The position numbers and the translations under genes were made by a program. From positions 86,901 to 150,900 of the forward strand of contig NZ_JAUSCF010000035.1 in NCBI RefSeq assembly GCF_030651625.1: 64,000 nt of DNA. Reading direction: 5' to 3'. Of this stretch, positions 46,421 through 58,899 are shown piece after piece. Each line of letters starts with the position of its first letter. The stretch's first letter is position 1. The notes under the pieces were generated by a model, which did not search any database, was not told the DNA's origin, and was given only the letters and a program-made list of their open reading frames with translations. This DNA is from Hydrogenophaga sp. (GTDB lineage: Bacteria; Pseudomonadota; Gammaproteobacteria; Burkholderiales; Burkholderiaceae_C).

Positions 46421-47167
46421 ATGGCAGGAAATTACCAAAGCGCAGACAACGAATCGCGCGTCGCCGTTCTGGTGGACTGTGACAACACCTCCCCCGAAAT
46501 TCTCGAGTATGCGCTGCGCGTCGTTGCCCAATTTGGTCGCGTCGTTTTGCGCCGTGGCTACGGGAATCACACCACCCTCGCCAACAAGTGGCAAGAGGCC
46601 TTGGTCCGACTCGCCTTCACCCCCTGCTTGCAATACCAATACGCAGCCGGCAAGAACACGTCCGACATTGCGTTGGCGCTCGATGCTGTGGAAGCCTTAT
46701 TCGACGAGCGAGCCGATACCTTCTGCCTTGTCACCAGCGATTCCGACTTCGCTTATCTCTGCCGCAAACTGCGCGAGCGCGGCGCCACCGTGCACATCGT
46801 GGGGGAGGCCAAGAGCCCGGATGCGCTGCGCAATGCGAGCGATCAGTTCTTCGAATGGGTGAAGACCGAACCCGCCGCCACGGAGTTGCCCAAAGCTTCC
46901 GCCAAGTCCGACTCCGTCAAGCCTGCCCAAAAGCAGCGCCCCATGTTCGTCGTTGAGGCCGTTACCCTGCTGGCCGCGGATACATCCGAAGGCAAAGTCA
47001 GTGTGGGCGGGTTGGGCTCCTATCTCAAGCGTGCAGATCCTTCGTTCTCACCAAAGAACTACGGTCACTCGGGCTTGCTGGACATGCTCAAGACATACGA
47101 CTTGCTCAAGGCGCAGCAGGAGAATGGCGGGCATTGGACAGTTCGCCTTGTCTCTGCGGCAAGCTGA
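46421..47167 (+). CDS. NYN-domain and OST-HTH/LOTUS-domain protein
   Basis: 248 residues. NYN nuclease-like domain with acidic residues in VLVDCDNTSPEIL (about 16-28) and LVTSDSDFAYLCRKLRERG (about 105-123), and a C-terminal LOTUS/OST-HTH domain (VSVGGLGSYLKRADPSFSPKNYGHSGLLDMLKTYDLL). This is the LabA/YaiI-like combination thought to act on RNA. Target RNAs unknown. No neighbour explains it. Confidence 0.85.
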   Translation: MAGNYQSADNESRVAVLVDCDNTSPEILEYALRVVAQFGRVVLRRGYGNHTTLANKWQEALVRLAFTPCLQYQYAAGKNTSDIALALDAVEALFDERADTFCLVTSDSDFAYLCRKLRERGATVHIVGEAKSPDALRNASDQFFEWVKTEPAATELPKASAKSDSVKPAQKQRPMFVVEAVTLLAADTSEGKVSVGGLGSYLKRADPSFSPKNYGHSGLLDMLKTYDLLKAQQENGGHWTVRLVSAAS

Positions 47168-47257
47168 CAATAGTGCCCTTGCCTTCAAAAAAATACCAAG
47201 AATGACAAATGACGCATTCAGAAGTGGCCATCAGGTCGGCGCTGAAAGATGACTTGC

Positions 47258-47360
47258 AATTGAACGTCGATATTCCTCGCCCGCAGTATTCTTCTCAATG
47301 AAATCTCGCCGTCGCCTTTCTGATTTGTACCGATAAAACGATACAAAACGTGAAGCTTTG
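47258..47360 (-). pseudogene. decayed, foreign-looking copy of the gyrB 3' end
   Basis: The minus-strand translation VPIDEDKASRFVSFYRYKS.. RRRRDFIEKN parallels the GyrB tail [16 protein letters not shown].. [12 protein letters not shown] also aligns: CGGCGAGATTTCATTGAG against CGGCGGGAATTCATTGAG and TCGACGTTCAATTG against TCGACGTTTGATTG. A 2-bp indel near the end shifts the frame so the normal stop is lost. It lies downstream of the intact gyrB terminator and is AT-rich. Confidence 0.6.
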
Positions 47361-47429
47361 TCCTCGTCTATCGGTACAAGGCCGAACTTGGGTGTGAGTT
47401 TCGATATGTCAAGAACAGCAATAGACGAC

Positions 47430-47460
47430 AAAAAGCCCATAAGCCTCTCAACTTATGGGC
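47430..47460 (-). terminator. rho-independent terminator of gyrB
   Basis: On the minus strand a GCCCATAAG/CTTATGGGC stem (9 bp, 8-nt loop) is followed by five T. It lies 38 bp after the gyrB stop codon. Confidence 0.85.
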
Positions 47461-47497
47461 CTCGATTTCCCAGGTTCTGGCGTTGTCTACATGGCAA

Positions 47498-50143
<2,646 letters not shown>

Positions 50144-50144
50144 T

Positions 50145-50174
50145 TAAAAACGCCAAACCCGCTCTGCGCGGGTT
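50145..50174 (-). terminator. rho-independent terminator between dnaN and gyrB
   Basis: On the minus strand an AACCCGC/GCGGGTT stem (7 bp, 5-nt loop) is followed by TGGCGTTTTT, the T-run starting a few bases after the stem. It would make gyrB partly independent of dnaN. Confidence 0.6.
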
Positions 50175-50201
50175 GGTCTGGGCACTCTGAACAGGGGCGG
50201 A

Positions 50202-51308
50202 TCAGATCCGCATGGGCATCACAACGTATTTGAAGGCGTTGTCGTCGGGGTTGGTCACGAGCGCCGAGCTGTTGCCGTCGGAGAGCTCGACACGCACCAT
50301 TTCCTGCGACATGTTCTGCAGCGCGTCGATCAGGTAGGTGACGTTGAAGCCGATCTCGATGGTGTCGCCACCGTAGTCGATATCGAGCTCGTCCACGGCC
50401 TCTTCCTGTTCGGCGTTGCTCGACGCCACACGCAGTGCGCCGGGCTCGATGTTCAGGCGAACGCCCTTGAACTTCTCGCTGGTCATGATGGCGGTGCGCT
50501 GCAAAGAGGCCAGCAGCGGCGCGCGACCCAGCGTGACGATGTTCTTGTGGTTCTTCGGGATCACGCGGTTGTAGTCGGGGAACTTGCCCTCGACGAGTTT
50601 GGTGACGAACTCCATGCCGTCAAAACTGAACTTGGCCTGGTTGGCAGCGAACTGCATCTCGATCGCACCTTCCTTGTCGCTCAGCAGGCGCTGCAGTTCC
50701 AGCACCGTCTTGCGCGGCAGGATCACTTCCTGCTTGGGCACTTCCACGTCCAGCGTGGCAGAGGCAAACGCCAGGCGGTGACCGTCGGTGGCCACCAGGC
50801 TGAGCTGCTTGCCTTCGGCCACGAACAGAATGCCGTTGAGGTAGTAGCGGATGTCGTGCACCGCCATCGCAAACGAAACCTGACCCAGCAGGTTCTTGAG
50901 TGTTTTCTGGGGGACGCTGAAGGCCGGGCCGAAGCTGGCAGATTCCTGCACCAGGGGGAAGTCTTCCGCCGGCATGCTCTGCAGCGTGAAACGGCTCTTG
51001 CCGCCCTTGAGGATGAGCTTGCCCGCACTCGACTCCAGACTCACGGTCTGGTCGCCGGGCATGGTGCGCAGGATGTCGATCAGCTTGCGCGCGCCCAGGG
51101 TGGTGACGAAGTTGCCTTCGTCGCCGTCGAGTTCTGCGGTGGTGCGGATCTGGATTTCCAGGTCGCTGGTGGTCAGCTGCAGCTGAGACCCGGTCTTTCG
51201 CAACAGCACGTTGGCCAGGATGGGCAGCGTGTGGCGTCGCTCCACAATGCCGGCCACCGACTGCAGCGCGGCCAGAACCTTGTCCTGGGTCGATTTCAAA
51301 ACGATCAT
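50202..51308 (-). CDS. dnaN: DNA polymerase III beta subunit (sliding clamp)
   Basis: 368 residues with three repeats of the clamp fold (MIVLKSTQDKVLAALQSVAGIVERR at the start; C-terminal EEAVDELDIDYGGDTIEIGFNVTYL and PDDNAFKYVVMPMRI). Standard length and position between dnaA and gyrB. The ring that tethers Pol III to DNA. Confidence 0.98.
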   Translation of the reverse strand: MIVLKSTQDKVLAALQSVAGIVERRHTLPILANVLLRKTGSQLQLTTSDLEIQIRTTAELDGDEGNFVTTLGARKLIDILRTMPGDQTVSLESSAGKLILKGGKSRFTLQSMPAEDFPLVQESASFGPAFSVPQKTLKNLLGQVSFAMAVHDIRYYLNGILFVAEGKQLSLVATDGHRLAFASATLDVEVPKQEVILPRKTVLELQRLLSDKEGAIEMQFAANQAKFSFDGMEFVTKLVEGKFPDYNRVIPKNHKNIVTLGRAPLLASLQRTAIMTSEKFKGVRLNIEPGALRVASSNAEQEEAVDELDIDYGGDTIEIGFNVTYLIDALQNMSQEMVRVELSDGNSSALVTNPDDNAFKYVVMPMRI

Positions 51309-51513
51309 TTCAGACTCTTTCGTCGCTTGTGGCCGGATGGCCGGGTTCTCTTGCCTCGCCTGCCTGAACCTCGGTGTAAGCAAAACACCCTCTATTTTCG
51401 CCTTTTTGCCGGGGGCCCATGGAAACGCGCCAGAAGTGCGATTGCGGACGCTTCAATGAATGAAGCAGCGTCATTCGGGTTTTCGCGGGCATGAACCGGG
51501 CATGGCGCTGTGG

Positions 51514-52920
51514 TTACCCCTTGAGTGTTTGTTCCAGCACGTGCAATTGCTGGTTGAGCTCGGTGTTCTGCTGGCGTTCGGCGCCAATCTTGCGCACCGC
51601 GTGCAACACCGTGGTGTGGTCGCGTCCGCCAAACAGCTCGCCAATTTCCGGCAGGCTTTTCTGGGTCAGCTCCTTCGCCAGGAACATCGCAATCTGCCTA
51701 GGACGAGCAATGCTCGCCGGGCGCTTCTTGCTGTACATGTCGGCGACCTTGATCTTGTAGAAGTCGGCCACTGTTTTCTGGATGTTCTCCACGCTGATCT
51801 GGCGGTTCTGGATCGACAGCAGGTCCCGCAGGGCCTCCCGGGCCAGCTGGATGGAGATCTCCTTCTGGTTGAAGCGCGAATACGCCAGGATCTTGCGCAG
51901 TGCGCCTTCCAGTTCGCGCACGTTGGAACGCACGTTCTTGGCCACAAAAAACGCCACTTCCTCAGGCATGACGGCATTTTCCACGGCCGCCTTGTTGATC
52001 AGGATGGCCACCCGCATCTCCAGTTCCGGCGGCTCGATGGCCACGGTCAGGCCCGAATCGAAGCGCGACACCAGCCGTTCGTGGATGTCGGCCAGGCCCT
52101 TCGGGTAGGTGTCGCTGGTGAGCACAATGTGGCTCTTCTTGGCCAGCAGCGCTTCAAAGGCGTTGAAAAACTCTTCCTGCGTGCGCTCCTTGTTGGCGAA
52201 AAACTGCACGTCGTCGATCAGCAGCAGGTCCAGCGAGTGGTAGCGCTCCTTGAATTCGTCAAAGGTCTTGCGCTGGTACGCCTTGACCACATCGGAAACA
52301 AATTGTTCAGCGTGGATGTAGAGAACTTTGGCGTTCGGGCGGTCGGACAGCAGATGGTTGCCGATGGCGTGCACCAGGTGGGTCTTGCCCAGACCGACGC
52401 CACCGTAGATGAACAGCGGGTTGTACAACTGGCCAAGGCTGCCCGCCACGTGCATGGCGGCGGCGCGCGCCATCCGGTTGGCAGAGCCTTCCACAAGTGA
52501 GCCAAAGGTCAGCGCCAGATTCAGTCGGGTCTTGGGGCCGCTGGGGTGGATCACCTCCGCTGGCGCGAGGTCGGGCACTTCGGCCAGCAACGGATCTTGA
52601 GAAGCACGCGGGGCAGGGGATGTTCTGCTGGGGCCTTCACGCGGAGTGAGTGCCAACTCAAGCACCACGGGGTGACCTTGAATGTTCTCGAGCAGAGCAG
52701 AAATGCGCGGTGCGTACTGGGCGCGAATCCAGTCGAGTTTGAAGCGGTTGGCCACCGCCACCACCACTTTGGAGCGGTCGTCGGCCACCGTGGCCGAAAG
52801 GGGTCGGATCCAGGTATTGAACTGCTGCTCAGGAATGTCTTGTGCCAGTTGTTCGATACAGGACTGCCACAAAGAGGTGGCATGGGCCGGCAATCTGGCG
52901 GAGGAAGTGCCCTCGATCAT
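51514..52920 (-). CDS. dnaA: chromosomal replication initiator protein DnaA
   Basis: 468 residues from ATG 52920 ([18 protein letters not shown]...). Domain I helix, then AAA+ with Walker [16 protein letters not shown], Walker [15 protein letters not shown] and the arginine-finger region, and domain IV with [20 protein letters not shown] and [14 protein letters not shown] binding DnaA boxes. A GTG at 53001 extends the frame by 27 residues but would overlap a DnaA box. Opens oriC. Confidence 0.97.
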   Translation of the reverse strand: MIEGTSSARLPAHATSLWQSCIEQLAQDIPEQQFNTWIRPLSATVADDRSKVVVAVANRFKLDWIRAQYAPRISALLENIQGHPVVLELALTPREGPSRTSPAPRASQDPLLAEVPDLAPAEVIHPSGPKTRLNLALTFGSLVEGSANRMARAAAMHVAGSLGQLYNPLFIYGGVGLGKTHLVHAIGNHLLSDRPNAKVLYIHAEQFVSDVVKAYQRKTFDEFKERYHSLDLLLIDDVQFFANKERTQEEFFNAFEALLAKKSHIVLTSDTYPKGLADIHERLVSRFDSGLTVAIEPPELEMRVAILINKAAVENAVMPEEVAFFVAKNVRSNVRELEGALRKILAYSRFNQKEISIQLAREALRDLLSIQNRQISVENIQKTVADFYKIKVADMYSKKRPASIARPRQIAMFLAKELTQKSLPEIGELFGGRDHTTVLHAVRKIGAERQQNTELNQQLHVLEQTLKG

Positions 52921-53136
52921 GTGGAATTCGGGTGCTCTGAAGATGTGGACAATCGGATCGGGGCTGGCCGGGGATTGTAGTGCGGCGGTCCACTTATCCA
53001 CAAGGGCGCAAATGGATTTTTGCTCCCACCCCTACCTCGTGATTGAAGTCGCTTCACGGGTGTCACCGCCAAGTGCTTGCCGGTCAACAGGATTCTTTGC
53101 GATAATTGCGGGTTTCCCCGATTACTACCGAGCACC
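52921..53136. promoter_or_regulatory. dnaA-rpmH divergent promoter region (oriC candidate)
   Basis: 216 bp. A consensus DnaA box TTATCCACA (52994-53002) and a one-mismatch box TTGTCCACA (minus, about 52944-52952). It carries the dnaA and rpmH promoters. In many bacteria oriC is here, but only two boxes and no long AT-rich run are visible. Confidence 0.6.
53077..53106 (+). promoter_or_regulatory. rpmH promoter
   Basis: TTGCCG (53077-53082), 18-bp spacer, GATAAT (53101-53106) preceded by TGC as an extended -10. About 30 bp before the rpmH ATG. Confidence 0.6.
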
Positions 53137-53271
53137 ATGAAACGCACTTACCAACCCTCCAAGATCAAACGCGCCCGCACCCACGGCTTCCTGGTTCGCA
53201 TGAAGACCCGCGGCGGCCGTGCCGTGATCAACGCCCGCCGCGCCAAAGGCCGCAAGCGCCTGGCCGTCTGA
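53137..53271 (+). CDS. rpmH: 50S ribosomal protein L34
   Basis: 44 residues, [39 protein letters not shown] and RLAV: L34 in full. Standard first gene of rpmH-rnpA-yidD-yidC-mnmE. Confidence 0.98.
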   Translation: MKRTYQPSKIKRARTHGFLVRMKTRGGRAVINARRAKGRKRLAV

Positions 53272-53341
53272 GCCCGGATGTGTGGTGCCGGCCATGTCTG
53301 GTGCGGCCCAGGTCCGTGGCGAGCCTTGCGATTGTTCTCTG

Positions 53342-53761
53342 ATGCAGCGGCTCCGGTCCCGACAGCAGTTTCAGGTCGTCATGGCCGGTGCACCCGTGGC
53401 CAAAACACCCCACTTTGCACTGCACAGCACGGGCCTGGCTCACGTGCGAGATGCCCGTCCGTTGTTCCCCGTGGCCGACACCTGGCTGGGTGTGCTGCTG
53501 CCCAAACGCTGGGCCCGCAGGGCCGTGACGCGAAACGCCATCCGCCGGCAGATCTACGAAACCGCGCGCGCGATGGCACCCATGTTGCCTAAGGCTGCCA
53601 TGGTGGTGCGCCTGCGCAGCGAATTCAGCCGCAAGCAGTTCCTGAGTGCCACATCGGTGGAGCTCAAGCGCGCCGTGCGCGCAGAACTTGAGCAGCTGAT
53701 GGAACGGGTGGCCCGGCCAGAATCGAAGGCACCCGTGCTGGAGACCGCCCATGCTGGTTGA
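53342..53761 (+). CDS. rnpA: ribonuclease P protein component
   Basis: 139 residues from ATG 53342 (MQRLRSRQQFQVVMAG); a GTG at 53282 would add 20. The RNR signature region AVTRNAIRRQIYETAR is present. Protein cofactor of the RNase P ribozyme for tRNA 5' maturation. Overlaps yidD by 11 bp. Confidence 0.93.
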   Translation: MQRLRSRQQFQVVMAGAPVAKTPHFALHSTGLAHVRDARPLFPVADTWLGVLLPKRWARRAVTRNAIRRQIYETARAMAPMLPKAAMVVRLRSEFSRKQFLSATSVELKRAVRAELEQLMERVARPESKAPVLETAHAG

Positions 53762-54038
53762 CTGGCCGCGAAACTTTCTGGTCACGCTGGTCAAGGGCTA
53801 TCGCTTGCTGCTCAGCCCCTGGCTGGGCAGCAGTTGCCGTTTTGAACCCACCTGCTCTGCATACGCACTGGAAGCATTGAACCGCCATGGCGCTGCGCGT
53901 GGAAGCTACCTTGCCGTCCGGCGTATTGGCCGTTGCCATCCCTGGTGCGACGGGGGGTGTGACCCGGTGCCGGAGAAAGTGCCACCGCTGTTTTCCCGTC
54001 TGATCCCATCTTCCTCAGAAAAGAAAAATGCGTCATGA
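53751..54038 (+). CDS. yidD: membrane protein insertion efficiency factor YidD
   Basis: 95 residues. RLLLSPWLGSSCRFEPTCSAYALEAL with the conserved Cys, then HPWCDGGCDPVP. Small membrane-associated factor that helps YidC. Overlaps rnpA by 11 bp and yidC by 4 bp. Confidence 0.96.
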   Translation: MLVDWPRNFLVTLVKGYRLLLSPWLGSSCRFEPTCSAYALEALNRHGAARGSYLAVRRIGRCHPWCDGGCDPVPEKVPPLFSRLIPSSSEKKNAS

Positions 54039-55753
54039 ATGACATCCGTCGGTCCATCCTCTGGGTGGTATTTGGTCTGTCCATGGTCCTGATCTGGGAC
54101 AAATGGCAGATCCACAATGGTCAGCAGCCTACGTTCTTCCCCAGCTCCGCGCCCGTGGCTGCACCTGCCGCCAGCACAGGGCCCAGCCCGTTGGCCGATA
54201 CCAGCCTGCCAGCCGCCACGGCCACACCTGGCCTGCCCGGCACGGCTGCCGTGGGTGAAGCCCCTGGCGGTGCACCTGCCGCAGTGGCCCAGCGCCACGT
54301 GGTCACGACCGACGTGCTCAGGCTCACCTTCAACACCGAAGGCGGGTCGCTGATCGGTGCCGACCTGCTTGAGCATGCCGCCGCCACGCGCACCAGCAAG
54401 GACCAGAGCGAACTGCCTTTCACCCTTCTGACGCAAAACGGCAGCAGCATCTATCTGGCCCAGACCGGCCTGATCGGTGGCAACTTCCCCACCCACAAGA
54501 CGCCGATGACCCTGGCCAGCGGCCCGGCAGCCCTTGTCGACGGGCAAAACGAACTCCAGGTTCGTTTCGAATCGGCCGAGGTCGGCGGTGTGCAGCTGAT
54601 CAAGACCTACACGCTGAAGCGCGGGCAGTACGACATTGCGGTGCAGCACGAGGTGCGCAACAACAGCGGCCAATCGGTCAGCCCGCAGCTGTACCTGCAG
54701 CTGGTGCGCGACGGCAGCAAGCTCTCCAGCGACACACCTTTCTATTCCACCTTCACCGGCCCGGCTGTTTACACCGAAGAGAACAAGTTCCAGAAGGTGG
54801 AGTTTGCCGACATTGAGAAGAACAAGACCAGTTTCACAAAGAACAGCAGCGACGGCTACGTGGCGATGGTTCAGCACTATTTCGCCTCGGCCTGGGTGCT
54901 TGAAGCCGGTGTGGCGCGCGAGAATTTTGCCCGTCGCATCGACAACAACCTCTACGCGGTGGGTGCCATCACGGCACTGCCGGCTCTGGAGCCGGGCCAG
55001 TCATTGAACCAGCAGGCCGTGCTGTTCGTGGGGCCTCAGGAAGAGAAGGTGCTGGAAACCATTGCACCAGGACTGGAACTGGTCAAGGACTATGGCTGGC
55101 TGACCATTCTGGCCAAGCCGCTGTACTGGCTGCTGGAAAAGATCCACGGCTTCGTTGGCAACTGGGGCTGGGCCATCGTGCTGCTGGTGGTGCTGATCAA
55201 GGCGGCGTTCTACTGGCTCAATGCCACTGCCTACCGCAGCATGGCCAAGATGAAGAAGATCAATCCGCGCATCATGGAAATGCGGGAGCGCCTGAAAGGC
55301 AATCCGCAAGCCATGCAGCAGGAAATGATGAAGATGTACCGGGAAGAAAAGGTCAACCCGCTGGGCGGCTGCTTCCCGATCCTGATCCAGATTCCCGTGT
55401 TCATTGCCCTGTACTGGGTGCTGCTTTCCAGCGTGGAGATGCGCAACGCGCCCTGGATAGGCTGGATCACCGACCTGTCTTCACCGGATCAGTTCTTTAT
55501 CCTGCCGCTGGTGATGGCCGTGACGACCATGATCCAGACCGCCCTGAACCCGCTGCCGCCCGATCCGCTGCAGGCCAAGCTGATGTGGCTGATGCCGCTG
55601 ATGTTCTCGGTGATGTTCTTCTTCTTCCCGGCCGGTCTGGTGCTCTACTGGATCACCAACAACGTGCTGACGATTGCGCAACAGGCGCACATCAACCACC
55701 GCATGGGTGTTCCGCTGAAGTTCACGATTCCGTTTGATCTGTTCAAGAAGTAA
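54035..55753 (+). CDS. yidC: membrane protein insertase YidC
   Basis: 572 residues. N-terminal transmembrane helix (ILWVVFGLSMVLIWDKW), large periplasmic beta-sandwich domain (about 90-350), then five C-terminal helices with the conserved YRSMAKMKKINPRI and QQEMMKMYREEKVNPLGGC (cytosolic). Inserts and folds inner-membrane proteins with or without SecYEG. Coupled to yidD. Confidence 0.97.
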   Translation: MNDIRRSILWVVFGLSMVLIWDKWQIHNGQQPTFFPSSAPVAAPAASTGPSPLADTSLPAATATPGLPGTAAVGEAPGGAPAAVAQRHVVTTDVLRLTFNTEGGSLIGADLLEHAAATRTSKDQSELPFTLLTQNGSSIYLAQTGLIGGNFPTHKTPMTLASGPAALVDGQNELQVRFESAEVGGVQLIKTYTLKRGQYDIAVQHEVRNNSGQSVSPQLYLQLVRDGSKLSSDTPFYSTFTGPAVYTEENKFQKVEFADIEKNKTSFTKNSSDGYVAMVQHYFASAWVLEAGVARENFARRIDNNLYAVGAITALPALEPGQSLNQQAVLFVGPQEEKVLETIAPGLELVKDYGWLTILAKPLYWLLEKIHGFVGNWGWAIVLLVVLIKAAFYWLNATAYRSMAKMKKINPRIMEMRERLKGNPQAMQQEMMKMYREEKVNPLGGCFPILIQIPVFIALYWVLLSSVEMRNAPWIGWITDLSSPDQFFILPLVMAVTTMIQTALNPLPPDPLQAKLMWLMPLMFSVMFFFFPAGLVLYWITNNVLTIAQQAHINHRMGVPLKFTIPFDLFKK

Positions 55754-55840
55754 GGGCTCCCCCTGCGCCGCTTTGCGGCTTCCCCCCGGAGGGGGGGACG
55801 ACACCAGAGGCCCGGCCAAGCCGGTTCCTCGGTGTCCCTG
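55754..55840. repeat. copy 2 of the dispersed GC-rich intergenic repeat (long form)
   Basis: CCTGCGCCGCTTTGCGGCTT, then a G-run, then GGCCCGGCCAAGCCGGTTCC. Shares the CTGCGCCGC..GCGGCTTCCCC core with copies 1 and 4 and the GGCCCGGC(A/C)AAG part with copies 3 and 4. It lies right after yidC. Confidence 0.65.
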
Positions 55841-55919
55841 GACCGAGTCACTGCTTTCCACTGGGCCTGCATCTGCGGGCCCTTTCCATTTCTGAAATCC
55901 CTTGCTGCAGAATCGCGCC

Positions 55920-57341
55920 ATGCTCAGCACCCAGCACGATCCCATTGCCGCCATCGCCACCGCGCCCGGTCGCGGTGCGGTGGGCATCGTGCGCGTGTCT
56001 GGCCGTGGATTGGCGCCCTTTGTACGCGCCTTGTTGGGCCGCGACCTGCGTGCGCGAGAGGCCACCTACCTGCCCATTCCTGACGAACACGGCCAGCCGA
56101 TCGACCATGGACTCGCCATCTGGTTTCCGGGGCCCCACTCGTACACTGGAGAGGACGTGTTGGAATTGCAGGGCCACGGTGGACCGGTGGTGCTGCAACT
56201 GTTGCTGGCGCGTTGTCTGGCGGTAGCCCTGTCAGGCGCGAACCAAGGCCAGCCCTTGTTGCCCGCCTTGCGGCCGGCGCGGCCCGGCGAGTTCACCGAA
56301 CGGGCCTTTCTGAACGACAAGCTCGACCTCGCGCAGGCCGAAGCGGTGGCCGACCTGATCGACGCCAGCACCGAAGCCGCTGCGCGCAGTGCCAGTCGCT
56401 CGCTGGCCGGCGCATTTTCAGAGCGCGTGCACAGCTTGCGAGATGCGTTGATTCACCTCAGGATGCTGGTCGAGGCCACGCTCGATTTTCCGGAGGAAGA
56501 CGTCGACTTCCTGCAGAAAGCCGATGCCACAGGGCAGTTGCAGCGCTTGCAGACCGCTTTGGCTGCGGTGCGGTCACAAGCCCGCCAGGGGGCGTTGTTG
56601 CGCGACGGACTCAAAGTGGTGATCGCCGGCCAGCCCAACGCGGGCAAGAGTTCCTTGCTCAATGCGCTGGCAGGTGCTGAACTGGCCATCGTCACACCCA
56701 TCCCGGGCACCACCCGCGACGTGGTGCAGCAGACGATTCAGATTGAGGGGGTTCCCTTGCACGTGATCGACACCGCAGGCTTGCGCGACAGCCCGGAGGT
56801 CGATGAGGTGGAACGTATCGGTATCGAGCGGGCCTGGGGCCAGATCGCACAGGCCGATGCGGTGGTGTTCCTTCATGACCTCACGCGGTATGACGCTGCC
56901 CGGTACCAGGCCGACGATGCAGCGATCGCGGCTGCGTTGCCGGCAGGTGTCCCGGTTGTTGAGGCGTGGAACAAGCTGGACCAGTGTCCGGGAGACACCC
57001 ACACGACCCTCGCTGCCGTGGCTGGGCCAGAGGGCATTCTGTTGTCTGCCAAGCGAGGCGACGGTATCGACTTGCTTCGGCAACGCCTTCTGGCGCTGGC
57101 AGGGTGGCAACAGGGCAGTGAGGGTTTGTTCATGGCCCGCGAACGGCACCTTCAGGCGCTGAGCAGGGTTGACGCTCACCTTGCCACTGCTTCAGACTTG
57201 CTGGCGGCACAGGCCGAACACCTGGATCTGCTCGCCGAGGAGCTCCGGCTGGCTCAGGGCGCGTTGGGTGAAATCACGGGGGAGTTCAGCGCCGATGACT
57301 TGCTGGGCGAGATCTTTTCGCGTTTTTGCATCGGTAAATAA
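55920..57341 (+). CDS. mnmE: tRNA modification GTPase MnmE (TrmE)
   Basis: 473 residues. N-terminal folate-binding domain ([22 protein letters not shown], about 5-26), helical domain, inserted G domain with [23 protein letters not shown] and NKLD, and the C-terminal FCIGK that completes the active site. With MnmG it modifies wobble U34. ATG 55920. Confidence 0.97.
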   Translation: MLSTQHDPIAAIATAPGRGAVGIVRVSGRGLAPFVRALLGRDLRAREATYLPIPDEHGQPIDHGLAIWFPGPHSYTGEDVLELQGHGGPVVLQLLLARCLAVALSGANQGQPLLPALRPARPGEFTERAFLNDKLDLAQAEAVADLIDASTEAAARSASRSLAGAFSERVHSLRDALIHLRMLVEATLDFPEEDVDFLQKADATGQLQRLQTALAAVRSQARQGALLRDGLKVVIAGQPNAGKSSLLNALAGAELAIVTPIPGTTRDVVQQTIQIEGVPLHVIDTAGLRDSPEVDEVERIGIERAWGQIAQADAVVFLHDLTRYDAARYQADDAAIAAALPAGVPVVEAWNKLDQCPGDTHTTLAAVAGPEGILLSAKRGDGIDLLRQRLLALAGWQQGSEGLFMARERHLQALSRVDAHLATASDLLAAQAEHLDLLAEELRLAQGALGEITGEFSADDLLGEIFSRFCIGK

Positions 57342-57447
57342 CACCTAAGTCGCCGCTCGGGCGCGGTCAGATGCCGCCGGTAGCCCAACTGTAATAAGCG
57401 GTAAATACACATTGCGGGCGAAGCTTGTGGGCGGTTATCTTGCTCCC

Positions 57448-57939
57448 ATGACAGACGTCGTCACTGCGACCACACGCCCAGATATCCTTGCCTTGGCCTA
57501 TGCCATGCGGCATTGCAATGCGCTGGACGCCGTGCCACTGAATCTCACCGAGCCCCAGTGGCAGATCGTGGCCAATTACCTTCAGCCTGTGTCCCTTCAG
57601 TTGGGAAAGGTGCTGATTGAGCAGGGTGTGAAGGATCGAACGGTTTATTTTGTGGAGAACGGCACGCTCACGGTGCACTACGAAGACAGCAAGGAGCGCA
57701 TTCGCATTGCGGTGGTCGGATCAGGGTCGGTGCTGGGAGAAGGTGCGTTCTTCAGCCATTTGCCGCGCAGCGCGACCGTTCACGCGGGCAGCGACTGCCG
57801 GCTGTGGTGCCTCACCCCGCTGCGGTTCCGAGAGCTGTCGGTGAGACATCCCGACCTTGCCCTCGAACTCACTGTAGCCATGTCGGCGGTACTGGCGCGC
57901 CGCATGTACAACCGCCCCAAACGCATTGCCGTCACCTGA
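57448..57939 (+). CDS. cyclic nucleotide-binding domain protein without HTH
   Basis: 163 residues. One cNMP-binding beta-roll (LGKVLIEQGVKDRTVYFVENGTLTVHY, SVLGEGAFFSHLPRSATVHAG, CRLWCLTPLRFRELSVRHP). The FGE-type loop is GEGAFFSHLPRSATV, with Arg in the phosphate-binding position. No DNA-binding domain follows. Probably a signalling protein. Confidence 0.8.
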   Translation: MTDVVTATTRPDILALAYAMRHCNALDAVPLNLTEPQWQIVANYLQPVSLQLGKVLIEQGVKDRTVYFVENGTLTVHYEDSKERIRIAVVGSGSVLGEGAFFSHLPRSATVHAGSDCRLWCLTPLRFRELSVRHPDLALELTVAMSAVLARRMYNRPKRIAVT

Positions 57940-58031
57940 CGAGCGATTGGTTTCCAAGTGCGGCGAAACGGATCCCAAACGCTCCTGTTAAATCAACCAT
58001 TGCGCCGCAGCATGCTGCGCATACTCACAAC

Positions 58032-58697
58032 ATGTTCATGCTCAACTGGCTAAGAGCCAAAAAAACCACCGCCGGCCGTTCGGGCGGTTCAGGCCGAGGC
58101 CGGCGGACGTTTGCGCAGACCACACTGCCGCTGATCTCCCCTCGCCGGGGTCGGCGTATCTTGCGTCGCGAGCAGCTGTTCTCCGTGGTGCGAGAGTCGA
58201 TGATCCGTGGTGGTGTGTTGTCCACCAGCTACGAATTCAAGGTGCTCACACTGGACGCGAACGGCGACGGCTTCCTGGTGCTGGTCGACCTTGCTTTGCC
58301 TACCGAGAGCATGCCCGACGAATACCTGCTGGAGATCGAGCGCTGGATTCAGGCGAGCGCCCAGTCCAGGCACGAAATGGAAGTGCGCTCGGTGTACTGG
58401 CGCCGCAAGGCGGTGCATGACCAGCGGGGCATTGCGCTGAAAGCGGCGGTGGCCGCACAGACCCGCCGGGAACCTGTCGAACCCAGCGTCACGGCCATTC
58501 CGGCGCCCGACCTGAACCCGGAAAGAACCCGCGTGCAAGGTGTTCAGGCGGAAGAGGTGGAGGCCTTTCGCCGGGCGCTGCAGAAGGCGGCGAATCCGAT
58601 CCGCCGTCCGCTACTGGAAGAAGAGACCAACCTCCCTGTCCCTGAATCCCACAGTGATTTCAGTGCGCTGAGCGATACCCAGTACGGCAAGCTCTGA
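58032..58697 (+). CDS. hypothetical protein, basic N-terminus
   Basis: 221 residues. Arg/Gly-rich N-terminal 45 residues (KKTTAGRSGGSGRGRRTFAQ), a mixed alpha/beta middle (VLTLDANGDGFLVLVDLALP, EYLLEIERWIQASAQ) and a Glu/Arg-rich tail. No signal peptide. I do not recognise the family. Its start is 92 bp after the cNMP-binding gene. Confidence 0.5.
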   Translation: MFMLNWLRAKKTTAGRSGGSGRGRRTFAQTTLPLISPRRGRRILRREQLFSVVRESMIRGGVLSTSYEFKVLTLDANGDGFLVLVDLALPTESMPDEYLLEIERWIQASAQSRHEMEVRSVYWRRKAVHDQRGIALKAAVAAQTRREPVEPSVTAIPAPDLNPERTRVQGVQAEEVEAFRRALQKAANPIRRPLLEEETNLPVPESHSDFSALSDTQYGKL

Positions 58698-58740
58698 GAG
58701 TTTTTGCTACCACGCTCCGCCACTGCGCGGGAGCGTTTGC

Positions 58741-58828
58741 CCACCCCCGCGCCGCGCTTCGCGCGTGACCCCCCCCACAAGGGGGCGATACCACTGGCCC
58801 GGCAAAGGCGGTTCCACGGTATCTCCGG
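58741..58828. repeat. copy 3 of the dispersed GC-rich intergenic repeat
   Basis: Shares CGCGCCGCGCTTCGCG, a C/G-run and GGCCCGGCAAAGGCGGTTCC with copies 2 and 4. It lies after a plus-strand stop codon, like the other copies. Confidence 0.6.
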
Positions 58829-58899
58829 AATGAGGCATCTCGTGCCGCAAGGCTGGCTCGTTCTCCCAAGCTCCGCCGCTTTACAGGTGGGGTCAGAGC

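Larger units (their letters stand above)
47168..47497. other. 330-bp low-GC gap with gyrB-tail remnant and terminator
   Basis: Lower GC than anything nearby. Contains a decayed gyrB 3' end (47258-47360) and the gyrB terminator (47430-47460). Confidence 0.6.
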
